DNA of 64,000 nucleotides from Bacteroidota bacterium (lineage in GTDB: Bacteria > Bacteroidota > JABWAT01). A model generated the notes under the pieces. That model was not told the origin of the DNA, did no database searches, and worked only from the letters and a program-made list of their open reading frames with translations. Positions 8,787 to 17,289 of this stretch are shown here, one piece after another. The stretch's first letter is position 1; each line of letters begins with the position of its first letter. A program made the position numbers and the translations under genes. The stretch covers positions 682,001 through 746,000 of the forward strand of contig JAKLJL010000001.1 of the NCBI GenBank assembly GCA_023151185.1, read 5' to 3'.

Positions 8787-9290
8787 ATGAAAAAACTTCT
8801 TGCAATTGCACTTGTACTGCTGGTAGCATCTGCATCATATGGTCAACTTTTTAAAAAAGGAGATATGGTTATTGGTGGCGGTGTGGGATTAATGACATTT
8901 ACTGGTGACGGTATGCCGGTTTATGCAACTGTTGACTGGGGATTTAACGATGAAATTGGCCTTGGTGCTTTTGTTGCTTATTACAGTTATGAGGAAGACA
9001 TTGCTTTTTGGGGAACTTGGAAATATACAAATACTATTGTAGCAGCACAAGGTACCTATCATAAGGATTATTTCCATATTGAAAATTTGGATACTTATGG
9101 AACACTTATTTTAGGCTACAATGTTGCTTCAGTAAGTGGAATCAGCGGACTTGGTAAACCTACTGCCGGTGGTGTAATTTATGCATTTGGTGTTGGTGCA
9201 AGATACAGTTTTACACCAAACTTAGCAGCTGACCTTCGTCTTGGGTATGGAATTTCAGCAGTCCAAGCAGGTATTGCTTACAAACTCTGA
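8787..9290 (+). CDS. Small outer-membrane beta-barrel protein
   Basis: A 167-aa protein with signal peptide MKKLLAIALVLLVASASYGQ and alternating aromatic/glycine strands that fit an eight-stranded or similar outer-membrane barrel; the last strand, AVQAGIAYKL, ends the chain as in barrel assembly signals. Glycine clusters (VIGGGVGLMTF, GVGARYSF) mark turns. No enzyme motif is seen. It is followed by a strong terminator and preceded by a candidate promoter, so it is probably a single-gene unit. It shares only general barrel character with the gene upstream. Confidence 0.78.
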   Translation: MKKLLAIALVLLVASASYGQLFKKGDMVIGGGVGLMTFTGDGMPVYATVDWGFNDEIGLGAFVAYYSYEEDIAFWGTWKYTNTIVAAQGTYHKDYFHIENLDTYGTLILGYNVASVSGISGLGKPTAGGVIYAFGVGARYSFTPNLAADLRLGYGISAVQAGIAYKL

Positions 9291-9305
9291 TCCACAAAAT
9301 CTTCC

Positions 9306-9338
9306 AAAAAAGCCGTCCAAAAGACGGCTTTTTTGTTT
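9306..9338 (+). terminator. Rho-independent terminator after beta-barrel gene
   Basis: AGCCGTC (9311-9317) pairs with GACGGCT (9323-9329) around a CAAAA loop, extended by the flanking A run against the T run. It lies 16 bases after the stop at 9290. Confidence 0.9.
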
Positions 9339-9397
9339 TCTGCCGCATCCAAATCCGCCCGATTTCATTTTATCTGCTTCCCTTTGTAACTTGCTGT

Positions 9398-11380
9398 ATG
9401 CAAAAGGTTTACACGTTAAGAAAACTTTCCGGACAGGGTTTGGTAGCTCCCAATTGGCTGGCGGATTTAAATCCGCAGCAACAGGCGGCAGTGACCCATT
9501 CCTCAGGGCCAGCCGTTATTATTGCCGGGGCAGGAACCGGAAAGACTAAAACACTGGTTTACCGGGTCGCCTGGCTTCTGGACAGAGGTGTACCCGTACA
9601 ATCAATCCTGCTGCTTACCTTTACCCGGAAAGCTGCAGAGCACATGCTTTCCCGGGTGTCAGAATTCCACCCGGCCGGACAGCAGGTAACCGGCGGGACC
9701 TTCCATTCTTTTGCCAATACCCTCCTGAGGGAATTTGGTCATCACCTGGGGTATGGTGCCAATTTCACCATTCTGGATTCATCGGATTCCCAGGACCGTA
9801 TTGACCTCCTCAGAAATCAGCTTTTAAAAAATCTTCCCAAAGTCCGGTTTCCGAAAAAAGGAACCTTGCTGGATATCTTTTCTTCGCACCGGAATACGGG
9901 CCGTCCGGTTGAGCAAATTCTGGATCAGGATTATCCTCAGTTTTATTCGCTTCTGGTTCCCGTTGAAAAGCTGTTTACGGCTTATCAGGAGCATAAGAAG
10001 AAATATGGCCTTGCAGATTACGATGACCTTTTATTTTTATGCCGCGATCTGATCCGGGATTTCCCGGCGGTCAGGGAGACGCTTCACCGCAGGTATTCCC
10101 ATATTCTTGTCGATGAATATCAGGATACAAATCCGGTTCAGGCAGAAATTGTGGAAAAAATTTCGGGGCCGAATGGCAATCTGATGGTTGTGGGGGATGA
10201 TGCCCAATCCATTTATAAGTTCAGAGGGGCCGATTTTAAGAATTTTCTTCAGTTTCCGGACCGGTTTCCCGGGGCAGCAGAATACCGTCTGGAAGAAAAT
10301 TACCGGTCCGTACAGCCCATTCTGGATGTTGCCAATTCAGTTATGTCGCAGGCATCAGAAAAGTTTGAAAAAAACCTGTTTACCAAAAAACCGGATGGGA
10401 AACTTCCTGTTTTGATCACTGCCTCGGGTGAAAATGATCAGAATGCATTTATTATTTCACGGATACTGGACCTTCGTGAGGAAGGCGTACCGCTGAATCA
10501 GATGGCGGTTTTATTCAGAAGTGCACGTAACAGCTACAGCCTTGAACTGGAACTGAATGCCAATCAGATTCCGTTTGAAAAACGCGGCGGACTTAAGTTT
10601 ACCGAATCCAGCCACATCCGGGACCTTATTGCCTACCTCAGGTTATTGCTGAATCAGAAGGATATTGTAAGCTGGAACCGGGTTTTGCAGATGGTTGAAG
10701 GAATCGGACCACGGTCGGCTGATGAAATTATTACCAGGATTGAACAGGATGGAGTAGAGGCCGGACTTTCTGGACTGGTTTCCCCAAAATACAGAAAAAA
10801 CCTGGCGGGTTTGAGACATAACCTTCTGAACTGGATGAACGGCACCGAACTGAAGGCCATCGCTGAAGAACTCATCACTTTTTACCGGCCGGTTTTTGAA
10901 CGCCGGTATTTTGAAGATTATCCCAAACGGGAAAAAGACCTTGAGGCCTTTCTGTCTCTGGCGGCAAAGTTCTCGTCTGTTGAGGCCTTTTTATCACACC
11001 TTGCGCTCGACCCGGTTGATTTTTCACAGGAAGATACCCTGCCAACCCACCCGGATGAACGGCCTTTGATTCTTTCAACTATCCATTCAGCAAAAGGGCT
11101 GGAATGGCACACAGTTTTTATTATGGATCTGCTTGACGGGATTCTGCCTTCAACCTTTTCTCTGGATGAGCCCGAGGAACTGGATGAGGAACTCCGTCTG
11201 TTTTATGTTGCCGTAACCCGTGCAGCCGAAAATCTCTATCTGGTTTACCCGGGAGTTTCATTTCACCGCCAGTTTAACCAATATTTTACCAGACCGTCCC
11301 GGTTTATAACCGGGCTTCCTGACCGGCTACTTGAAAAATGGCTTCTTGATGCCAGCCCTGATCAACCATTACTCACCTGA
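9398..11380 (+). CDS. UvrD/Rep-family DNA helicase (PcrA-like)
   Basis: A 660-aa superfamily 1A 3'-5' helicase. Motifs in order: Q motif LNPQQQAAV, Walker A AGAGTGKT (motif I), LLLTFTRKAA (Ia), VDEYQDTNP (II), VGDDAQSIYKFRGA (III), LEENYRS (IV), STIHSAKGLEWHTVF (V) and LFYVAVTRAAENLYL (VI). It is shorter than UvrD/PcrA (about 700-730 aa) and lacks their C-terminal extension. Likely works in repair or replication restart. The ATG at 9398 gives a short N-terminal extension before the Q motif; its ribosome site is weak, so the start is less certain than the identity. Confidence 0.93.
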   Translation: MQKVYTLRKLSGQGLVAPNWLADLNPQQQAAVTHSSGPAVIIAGAGTGKTKTLVYRVAWLLDRGVPVQSILLLTFTRKAAEHMLSRVSEFHPAGQQVTGGTFHSFANTLLREFGHHLGYGANFTILDSSDSQDRIDLLRNQLLKNLPKVRFPKKGTLLDIFSSHRNTGRPVEQILDQDYPQFYSLLVPVEKLFTAYQEHKKKYGLADYDDLLFLCRDLIRDFPAVRETLHRRYSHILVDEYQDTNPVQAEIVEKISGPNGNLMVVGDDAQSIYKFRGADFKNFLQFPDRFPGAAEYRLEENYRSVQPILDVANSVMSQASEKFEKNLFTKKPDGKLPVLITASGENDQNAFIISRILDLREEGVPLNQMAVLFRSARNSYSLELELNANQIPFEKRGGLKFTESSHIRDLIAYLRLLLNQKDIVSWNRVLQMVEGIGPRSADEIITRIEQDGVEAGLSGLVSPKYRKNLAGLRHNLLNWMNGTELKAIAEELITFYRPVFERRYFEDYPKREKDLEAFLSLAAKFSSVEAFLSHLALDPVDFSQEDTLPTHPDERPLILSTIHSAKGLEWHTVFIMDLLDGILPSTFSLDEPEELDEELRLFYVAVTRAAENLYLVYPGVSFHRQFNQYFTRPSRFITGLPDRLLEKWLLDASPDQPLLT

Positions 11381-11393
11381 GGGATTTGTGAAG

Positions 11394-11843
11394 ATGAAAA
11401 AAAAGCAATCCGTTTTCGATCATGATTTATGGGAAAAACTGTTCAGCGCACTGGTTGTTGCCGGAGTTATGATGGTTCTGGCCATGCTGATTAAATTCAG
11501 TTTTGAAGAACTTTCCTTCCAGGATGTTGTTTCCAGAACATTTACCATCAGTTTTCTGATAACCTTTCACATGACCAGTGCTGCAACCGGTGCTTTTTTT
11601 ATGATCCTTCTGGTTTATTATTTTTTCTACAGGCATCAACGGTTCCGGGAAGTGCTGACTCCCTCTCTCCGGAATTATCTGATCCTGTTTGGGGCACTTC
11701 TTGCCGGTTCCCTGATTTATGACTGGTTAAATGGCTGGCAGTTTGCAGCACCCGACTTATTTCTGCTGAGTTTCGGTCTCGGGATTCTTGTTTCACTGAT
11801 TATCCTGGTGATCGGAAGGTGGATTGGACCTTCTGGGAAATGA
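11394..11843 (+). CDS. Small four-helix membrane protein, unknown function
   Basis: A 149-aa protein with a short basic N-terminus and four hydrophobic segments (about residues 15-38, 52-75, 93-112 and 122-144). A GTG at 11388 or a frame extension into the helicase gene are alternative starts; the ATG at 11394 follows GAGGG at a workable distance and leaves no overlap. No family recognised. It lies 13 bases after the helicase stop and 4 bases before the biotin carboxylase start, so it is probably co-transcribed with both. Confidence 0.72.
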   Translation: MKKKQSVFDHDLWEKLFSALVVAGVMMVLAMLIKFSFEELSFQDVVSRTFTISFLITFHMTSAATGAFFMILLVYYFFYRHQRFREVLTPSLRNYLILFGALLAGSLIYDWLNGWQFAAPDLFLLSFGLGILVSLIILVIGRWIGPSGK

Positions 11844-11847
11844 TTTT

Positions 11848-13359
11848 ATGATCAGAAAAATAAAAAAAATACTTGTCGCCAACCGGGGTGAAATTGCAGT
11901 CAGGATCATCAGAACCTGCAAGGAACTGGGAATTGAGACCGTTGCTGTTTTTTCTGAAACTGACCGCACAGCACTTCATGTCAGGATGGCCGATGAAGCA
12001 GTTGCATTAGGTGGAATAAAATCCGCTGAGAGTTACCTGAGCAGTGAAAAACTGCTTGCGGCAGCCAAACGGACTAATGCCGATGCCATTCATCCCGGCT
12101 ATGGGTTTTTATCCGAAAATGCCACTTTTGCTGAGAAAGTTCAGAATGCCGGACTGGTTTTTATCGGACCTGATCCGGAATCCATCCGGCTTATGGGGGA
12201 TAAAACTACGGCCAGAAAACTGCTTTCAGGCAGCCGGGTACCCCTTGCACCCGGAACGACCGATTCTGTTTCCGACGTAAATGAAGCAAAAAAAATTGCG
12301 GCTGGGATCGGGTTCCCGGTGCTGGTTAAAGCCTCTGCAGGCGGGGGAGGTAAAGGAATGCGGATCGTTCACGATCCGGCAGATTTTGAACAGGCGATGA
12401 CTGCCAGCCAGAACGAAGCCCAAAATGCTTTTGGAGATAGCCGGGTTTACATCGAAAAGTATCTGGAAGGTCCCAGGCACATCGAATTTCAGATTTTGGC
12501 AGATAGCCATGGAGAGGTTGTTCATCTTTTTGAACGGGAGTGCTCGATTCAGCGGCGCCATCAGAAAGTTGTTGAAGAAGCCCCCAGTTCGGTTCTTACA
12601 CCGGCTTTAAGGGAAGAAATGGGCCTTGCTGCAACAGAAGTGGCCAGATCCTGCAAATACAAAGGAGCCGGTACGGTCGAATTTCTGCTTGACCGGCACA
12701 ACCGGTTTTACTTTCTGGAAATGAATACCAGACTTCAGGTTGAACACCCGGTAACGGAACTGATTACCGGACTTGACCTGGTCAGAGAACAGATCCGGAT
12801 TGCAGAAGGAGAACCTCTTGGGTTTAGCCAAAGTGACCTGAAACCCTACGGGCATGCCATTGAATGCCGGGTTTATGCCGAAGACCCGATGAATCAGTTT
12901 TTACCGGATACAGGAAAAGTCCACCTTCACAGAATCCCCTCAGGGCCGGGAATACGGGTTGATTCCGGAATTGTAGACGGAATGGAAGTTTCGGTTCACT
13001 TTGACCCTATGATTTCAAAGCTCATAACCTGGGATGTTAACCGGGAAAGGGCTATTGCCAGAATGCGCCGGGCACTCGAGGAATACTCGGTATCTGGTGT
13101 CCAGACAACACTTCCGTTTTGCCAGTTTGTCATGAACCATCCGGCATTTATTTCCGGTAAATTTGACACCCATTTTATCTCTGATTTCTTCCGGCCTGAC
13201 CTGTTGATGCTGTCGGACTCAGCCTTGATTTCCAGCCTGGCAACCGGTGCCCTAAATGCCGTCCACTGGTATGAACGGGAATCAGATGCTTTAAAAGTGC
13301 AGTCAAGGAGTACACCTGAGTTCTCCTCTGCCGGGGTTTGGAAAATCCGGAGGAAATAA
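11848..13359 (+). CDS. accC: Biotin carboxylase subunit (acetyl-/acyl-CoA carboxylase)
   Basis: A 503-aa biotin carboxylase with the opening KKILVANRGEIAVRIIRTCK, the ATP-grasp loop KASAGGGGKGMRIV, ECSIQRRHQKVVEEAP and EMNTRLQVEHPVTE. It carboxylates biotin on the carrier protein encoded next, using ATP and bicarbonate. It is somewhat longer than the roughly 450-aa bacterial AccC because of a C-terminal tail (about 450-503). The ATG at 11848 begins directly before the conserved N-terminal strand. The pairing with a separate biotin carrier resembles acyl-CoA carboxylase sets; no carboxyltransferase gene is in view, so acetyl-CoA versus propionyl-CoA as substrate stays open. Confidence 0.93.
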   Translation: MIRKIKKILVANRGEIAVRIIRTCKELGIETVAVFSETDRTALHVRMADEAVALGGIKSAESYLSSEKLLAAAKRTNADAIHPGYGFLSENATFAEKVQNAGLVFIGPDPESIRLMGDKTTARKLLSGSRVPLAPGTTDSVSDVNEAKKIAAGIGFPVLVKASAGGGGKGMRIVHDPADFEQAMTASQNEAQNAFGDSRVYIEKYLEGPRHIEFQILADSHGEVVHLFERECSIQRRHQKVVEEAPSSVLTPALREEMGLAATEVARSCKYKGAGTVEFLLDRHNRFYFLEMNTRLQVEHPVTELITGLDLVREQIRIAEGEPLGFSQSDLKPYGHAIECRVYAEDPMNQFLPDTGKVHLHRIPSGPGIRVDSGIVDGMEVSVHFDPMISKLITWDVNRERAIARMRRALEEYSVSGVQTTLPFCQFVMNHPAFISGKFDTHFISDFFRPDLLMLSDSALISSLATGALNAVHWYERESDALKVQSRSTPEFSSAGVWKIRRK

Positions 13360-13362
13360 TAA

Positions 13363-13860
13363 ATGAAATATACCGTCAGCCTGAATGGTCAGGAATTTAA
13401 CCTGAGAGTTACCGGGTTTCTTGAGATCCAGACAGATTCGGGTGCCAGACAAACCATTGATCTCGTTCCGCTGGATGCAAACCGGTATTCGGCTATCATT
13501 GGGACCAAAAGTTACGTATTTGAACTTTTTACCGAAAACGGGGAAAAATTTCTCGTCTATAAAAACCATACGCTGCCGCTTCTGATCGAAGATGAACATG
13601 ACCGGCTGGTTTCACACATGAAGCAGGTCAACAAAGATCATCCCACAGGCGCAGATGTAAAATCACCCATGCCTGGATTGATCAGCCGGATCCTGGTTTC
13701 TGAAGGGGAGATTGTTAAAAAAGGGCAGGCAGTTCTGGTTCTGGAAGCCATGAAAATGGAAAATGAAGTTAAATCACCGCTTGCCGGGCAGGTTTCCCGG
13801 ATTGCTGTTTCCGAAAAACAAAATGTGGAGAAGAACGATTTTCTCCTCAGAATCGGGTAG
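13363..13860 (+). CDS. Biotin carboxyl carrier protein
   Basis: A 165-aa protein whose last 70 residues form a biotinyl domain with the biotinylation site EAMKMENEV, modified Lys131. The first 95 residues form a beta-rich segment similar to that preceding the biotinyl domain in propionyl-CoA and related carboxylases, unlike the Pro/Ala-rich linker of E. coli AccB. That favours an acyl-CoA carboxylase or oxaloacetate-type carrier. Starts 4 bases after the biotin carboxylase stop, clearly co-expressed. Confidence 0.92.
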   Translation: MKYTVSLNGQEFNLRVTGFLEIQTDSGARQTIDLVPLDANRYSAIIGTKSYVFELFTENGEKFLVYKNHTLPLLIEDEHDRLVSHMKQVNKDHPTGADVKSPMPGLISRILVSEGEIVKKGQAVLVLEAMKMENEVKSPLAGQVSRIAVSEKQNVEKNDFLLRIG

Positions 13861-13863
13861 TCA

Positions 13864-14832
13864 ATGAAAGTTTTTGTAACCGGAGGTGCCGGTTTTTTAG
13901 GTTCTCATGTGGTAAGGGAACTGACCGCACGGAATATTCAGGTTCGTGCATTGGTCCATTCCTCGGTGCTTCTGCCCTCATTCTCATCAGTTGAAACGGT
14001 CTCTGGCGATCTTTCTGACCCCAGATACCTGGCTGAGATTCTGGCGGGATGCGATGCCGTTATTCATTGTGCCGCAGTCATTTCCTTCCGGAAATCCCGG
14101 AAACAGGACCTTTTCGGTACCAATGCCACCGGGACGAGAAATCTGGTAAATGCTTCTCTTGAAGCCGGGATCCGCCGGTTTATTCATATCGGGTCCATTG
14201 CTGCCGTCGGGGCCCATTTCGGCGAAGGAATCCTGACCGAGGATTTTTCATACAACCTTAAAAATCTGAGAATCAATTATTCCATTTCCAAATATCATGC
14301 AGACCGGGAAGTCATGCGGGGATGTGTAGAAGGGTTCGAAGGCATTATTCTGAGCCCGGTGAACATAATCGGACCGGAGGATGCGGGTCATTCAACCCTT
14401 AGAAATTTAAAATTGGCGTTGAAAAATCCGTCCTGGGTGCCCGATGGCGGAGTGGGAGTTGTGGATGTCCGGGATGTTGCCTGGGTTTCGGCAGAGGCCC
14501 TGACCAGGGGTCAAAACGGGCAGCGGTATTTATTGTGCGCCGGAAATTTTTCTTATGGCGGATATGTCGATCTGGTGACCGGGGCACCCCGTAAAAGGAC
14601 TCCGATTCCGGCCCTGGTCTATAAACCGTTAGGGTACTTACTTGAAGGAATGGAATCTCTCTTTGGAGTAAAAATGCCGGTTACAGTTGAAAAATCACGG
14701 CTTCATCATTACTTTTTCTGGGCGGACGGCAGAAAGGCGGAAGCTGAATTCGGGTTCCGTTACCGGACGCCGGACTCTTCAATGCGGGAAACACTCGACT
14801 GGTACAGAAAAAACCATCTTTTAGAGAGGTAA
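13864..14832 (+). CDS. Extended SDR: NAD(P)-dependent epimerase/dehydratase-like
   Basis: A 322-aa Rossmann protein of the extended short-chain dehydrogenase family. The cofactor loop is VTGGAGFLGSHV; a catalytic Tyr-Lys pair is in YSISKYHADRE, with a Ser at HIGSIAAVG. The C-terminal part (PALVYKPLGYLLEG) is typical of 3-beta-HSD/dihydroflavonol-reductase-like members rather than sugar epimerases. Substrate cannot be assigned. It begins 4 bases after the biotin carrier stop and is followed after 2 bases by dCMP deaminase, so it belongs to the same transcript. Confidence 0.85.
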   Translation: MKVFVTGGAGFLGSHVVRELTARNIQVRALVHSSVLLPSFSSVETVSGDLSDPRYLAEILAGCDAVIHCAAVISFRKSRKQDLFGTNATGTRNLVNASLEAGIRRFIHIGSIAAVGAHFGEGILTEDFSYNLKNLRINYSISKYHADREVMRGCVEGFEGIILSPVNIIGPEDAGHSTLRNLKLALKNPSWVPDGGVGVVDVRDVAWVSAEALTRGQNGQRYLLCAGNFSYGGYVDLVTGAPRKRTPIPALVYKPLGYLLEGMESLFGVKMPVTVEKSRLHHYFFWADGRKAEAEFGFRYRTPDSSMRETLDWYRKNHLLER

Positions 14833-14834
14833 AA

Positions 14835-15284
14835 ATGGCAGATGAAAGAGTTAGCTGGGACGAATATTTTATCCGGATTGCGGAAATGGTCTCAGAAAGA
14901 TCGACCTGTAACCGGGCTAAAATCGGGGCAGTGATAGTAAAGGACCGGTCCATCCTGGCCACTGGTTACAACGGTAGTCCGAAAGGGCAACCCCATTGTA
15001 CCGATGCCGGTTGCCTGATCTATACCTCGACTGACCAGGAAGGGAAGACAGAGGAAAACTGTTTCAGGACCATTCATGCCGAAATTAATGCCATCACCCA
15101 GGCCGCAAAAAATGGTACCATGATAGACGGTGCAGATATTTATATCACTGCATCTCCATGTTACCATTGCATGAAAACCCTGATAAATTCCGGGATCTGC
15201 CGTATTTTTTACCGCAAGGCGTATAAAATTTACACTATTGTTTCTCTTACCGAATCAGCCCACATCGAATTAATTCAAATCTGA
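14835..15284 (+). CDS. dCMP/cytidine-type deaminase
   Basis: A 149-aa zinc deaminase with HAEINAI (zinc His and catalytic Glu) and PCYHCMKTLI (two zinc Cys). The N-terminal SWDEYFIRIAEMVSERSTC and the CNRAKIGAVIVKD segment match the ComEB/dCMP deaminase family, which makes dUMP for thymidylate synthesis. A GAGGT ribosome site precedes the ATG. Last gene of the run that starts with the helicase. Confidence 0.9.
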   Translation: MADERVSWDEYFIRIAEMVSERSTCNRAKIGAVIVKDRSILATGYNGSPKGQPHCTDAGCLIYTSTDQEGKTEENCFRTIHAEINAITQAAKNGTMIDGADIYITASPCYHCMKTLINSGICRIFYRKAYKIYTIVSLTESAHIELIQI

Positions 15285-15448
15285 TCCGGCAGACTGTTCC
15301 CGGGCTGTCCGCCGTTCTTCCCGCCTTTCCTTATTAAATTAATACACCAGTTGTTTGTGGGATATTAGTGAAGTAAGCCAATTGGGGATTGGTTAGGAAA
15401 TAAATAAGGAAAAAACAGAAAAACAATTAACAAAATAAAGATTACCTA

Positions 15449-15479
15449 TTGACAACTTTAAAAAACTTACCGACATTTG
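15449..15479 (+). promoter_or_regulatory. Candidate promoter of ammonium transporter
   Basis: TTG (15449-15451), 20 nt, then GACATTTG (15472-15479), one mismatch from TAnnTTTG. This lies in the 300-base gap 15285-15584, which holds no gene I can support and is AT-rich in its second half. The same gap has CCAAT-N5-ATTGG at 15379-15393. The leader would be about 100 nt long. No riboswitch fold was recognised. Confidence 0.4.
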
Positions 15480-15584
15480 CATTAGAACGATAAATAATAA
15501 GCAAAAACAACCAATAGGCTTTAAATAATAACATATACGTTCTTGTTTTGTTAAATGTCTGATAAAATGAAAAGGAAGTTGATA

Positions 15585-17099
15585 ATGAAAATACCCTTTC
15601 TCCGCGGAACCCTTCCGGTCCTCTTTGCCGGTCTCATGCTGATGGTGGCCCCATCCGGAACTGCCAATGCCCAAACTGCCGATTCGGCTGCAGTTGCCGC
15701 CGATTCTGCAAAAGTTGATTCTGCTGCTGCCGTAACCGGTCCCTCTCTTGAAGACAGAATTAAAGGCCTAGAAGCATACATTAACAATACAGACCCGGCA
15801 GGTTCTTCCGTTACCGGCGTTGCCGGTCCCGGCCACAATGGGTGGATGATGGTCTCTGCAGCACTTGTTCTCTTTATGACCTTGCCTGGACTTGCACTTT
15901 TTTATGGCGGACTTGTCAGACGAAAGAATGTACTGTCTGTTCTGGCCCAATGTCTAGGGATAACCGGGCTGGTTACGGTTTTATGGTGGGCAGTTGGGTA
16001 CAGCCTTGTTTTTGGAACCAGTTTTTCCTCACCGTTTTTGGGTGGATCTGAATTTTTCTTCCTGAAAGATGTGGGCTCTGCACCTAACACCAATTATGCC
16101 TATTGGGTATCCCAAAATGTATTCTCAATGTTCCAGATGATGTTCGCCATCATTACTCCGGCCCTTATCATCGGGGCAATTGCTGAGAGAATGAAGTTTT
16201 CTGCCCTGATGCTGTTTGTTTTTGGCTGGATGTTTCTGGTTTATTTCCCCTTGGCCCACATGGTATGGGGTGCAACCGGGTTCATGAACGGAGTCTGGAA
16301 CTCCTCTGCCGCCATTCCTGCAATTGATTTCGCCGGCGGAACTGTTGTTCACATGTCCTCCGGATGGTCGGCACTGATTCTGGCTATTATTTTGGGTAAA
16401 CGGGTTGGATTCGGCAAAGAATCCATGGCGCCTCACAACATGGTTCTGGTCATGGTTGGTACCGGAATGCTGTGGGTGGGCTGGTATGGATTCAATGCCG
16501 GTTCGGCTGTTTCTGCTGATGGTATTGCCGCAAATGCTTTCATGACGACTACCCTTGCTGCTGCGATTGCTTCCTTCACCTGGGGCGGTCTTGAATATAT
16601 CATTAAAAAGAAGGCATCCGTTCTTGGATTCTGTTCAGGTGCTGTTGCCGGTCTGGTTGTGATTACGCCTGCTGCCGGGTTTGTGGATACAACCGGTTCG
16701 GTCATCATCGGTGTACTTGCCGGTGCCATTCCCTTTATTGCAGTGGTTAAAGTTAAGCAATGGCTTGGTTATGATGATGCGCTGGATACGTTCGGAGTCC
16801 ATGCTGTTGGCGGAACGCTTGGTGCAATTCTGACCGGTTTGCTGGCTACCCCTGCCGTTAATGCAAACCTGGTTTCAGAAGGGTATGCAGTACCGAACGG
16901 TCTTGCTGATCTGGTCACCAATGGCGGTCTGGTAGTTGCTCAGCTTAAAGCTGTTGGCCTGACTCTGCTTCTTTCAGTGGTGGCCACAGCCGTGCTGGCC
17001 TATGCAATTAAATTCACCCTTGGTCTCCGTCCGACGAGTGATGAAGAACGTCAGGGTCTCGATACCATCGATCATGGTGAAGAGGGATACGTCCTTTAA
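15585..17099 (+). CDS. amt: Ammonium transporter (Amt family)
   Basis: A 504-aa Amt channel. The ATG at 15585 follows AAAGGAAG at a good distance and begins a clean signal peptide ending near ANAQ; ATGs at 15555 and 15567 are possible but badly placed. A Ala/Asp/Ser-rich spacer (about residues 30-75) comes before the eleven-helix channel, which begins GWMMVSAALVLFMTLPG. Both pore histidines are in place in TVVHMSSGWSAL and FGVHAVGGTLGA. The usual partner, a PII protein (GlnK), is not next to it. Followed by a strong terminator; likely a single-gene unit. Confidence 0.95.
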   Translation: MKIPFLRGTLPVLFAGLMLMVAPSGTANAQTADSAAVAADSAKVDSAAAVTGPSLEDRIKGLEAYINNTDPAGSSVTGVAGPGHNGWMMVSAALVLFMTLPGLALFYGGLVRRKNVLSVLAQCLGITGLVTVLWWAVGYSLVFGTSFSSPFLGGSEFFFLKDVGSAPNTNYAYWVSQNVFSMFQMMFAIITPALIIGAIAERMKFSALMLFVFGWMFLVYFPLAHMVWGATGFMNGVWNSSAAIPAIDFAGGTVVHMSSGWSALILAIILGKRVGFGKESMAPHNMVLVMVGTGMLWVGWYGFNAGSAVSADGIAANAFMTTTLAAAIASFTWGGLEYIIKKKASVLGFCSGAVAGLVVITPAAGFVDTTGSVIIGVLAGAIPFIAVVKVKQWLGYDDALDTFGVHAVGGTLGAILTGLLATPAVNANLVSEGYAVPNGLADLVTNGGLVVAQLKAVGLTLLLSVVATAVLAYAIKFTLGLRPTSDEERQGLDTIDHGEEGYVL

Positions 17100-17126
17100 T
17101 AAATTGGTTGTCCTGGTTGTTGTTGA

Positions 17127-17158
17127 GGGTGCCCCTGAAAAGGCACCCTTTTTTTTTC
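17127..17158 (+). terminator. Rho-independent terminator after amt
   Basis: GGGTGCC (17127-17133) pairs with GGCACCC (17142-17148), followed by nine T. Lies 27 bases after the amt stop. Confidence 0.95.
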
Positions 17159-17289
17159 TTACGATTTCATTAGTTTCTCTCATTTCTTTCCCCGGATTGG
17201 ATATTCAATCCCCTGATTTTTAACTTTACCGGCTGTAATTTTCCCGGAACGGGTTCCGGGCCTGAACAAATTTTAAAGGAACTTCTACC

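Noticed and set aside
15551-15838. 95-codon minus-strand frame over the start of the ammonium transporter
   Set aside because: Ala-rich product mirrors the Ala-rich spacer of Amt; no promoter or ribosome site.
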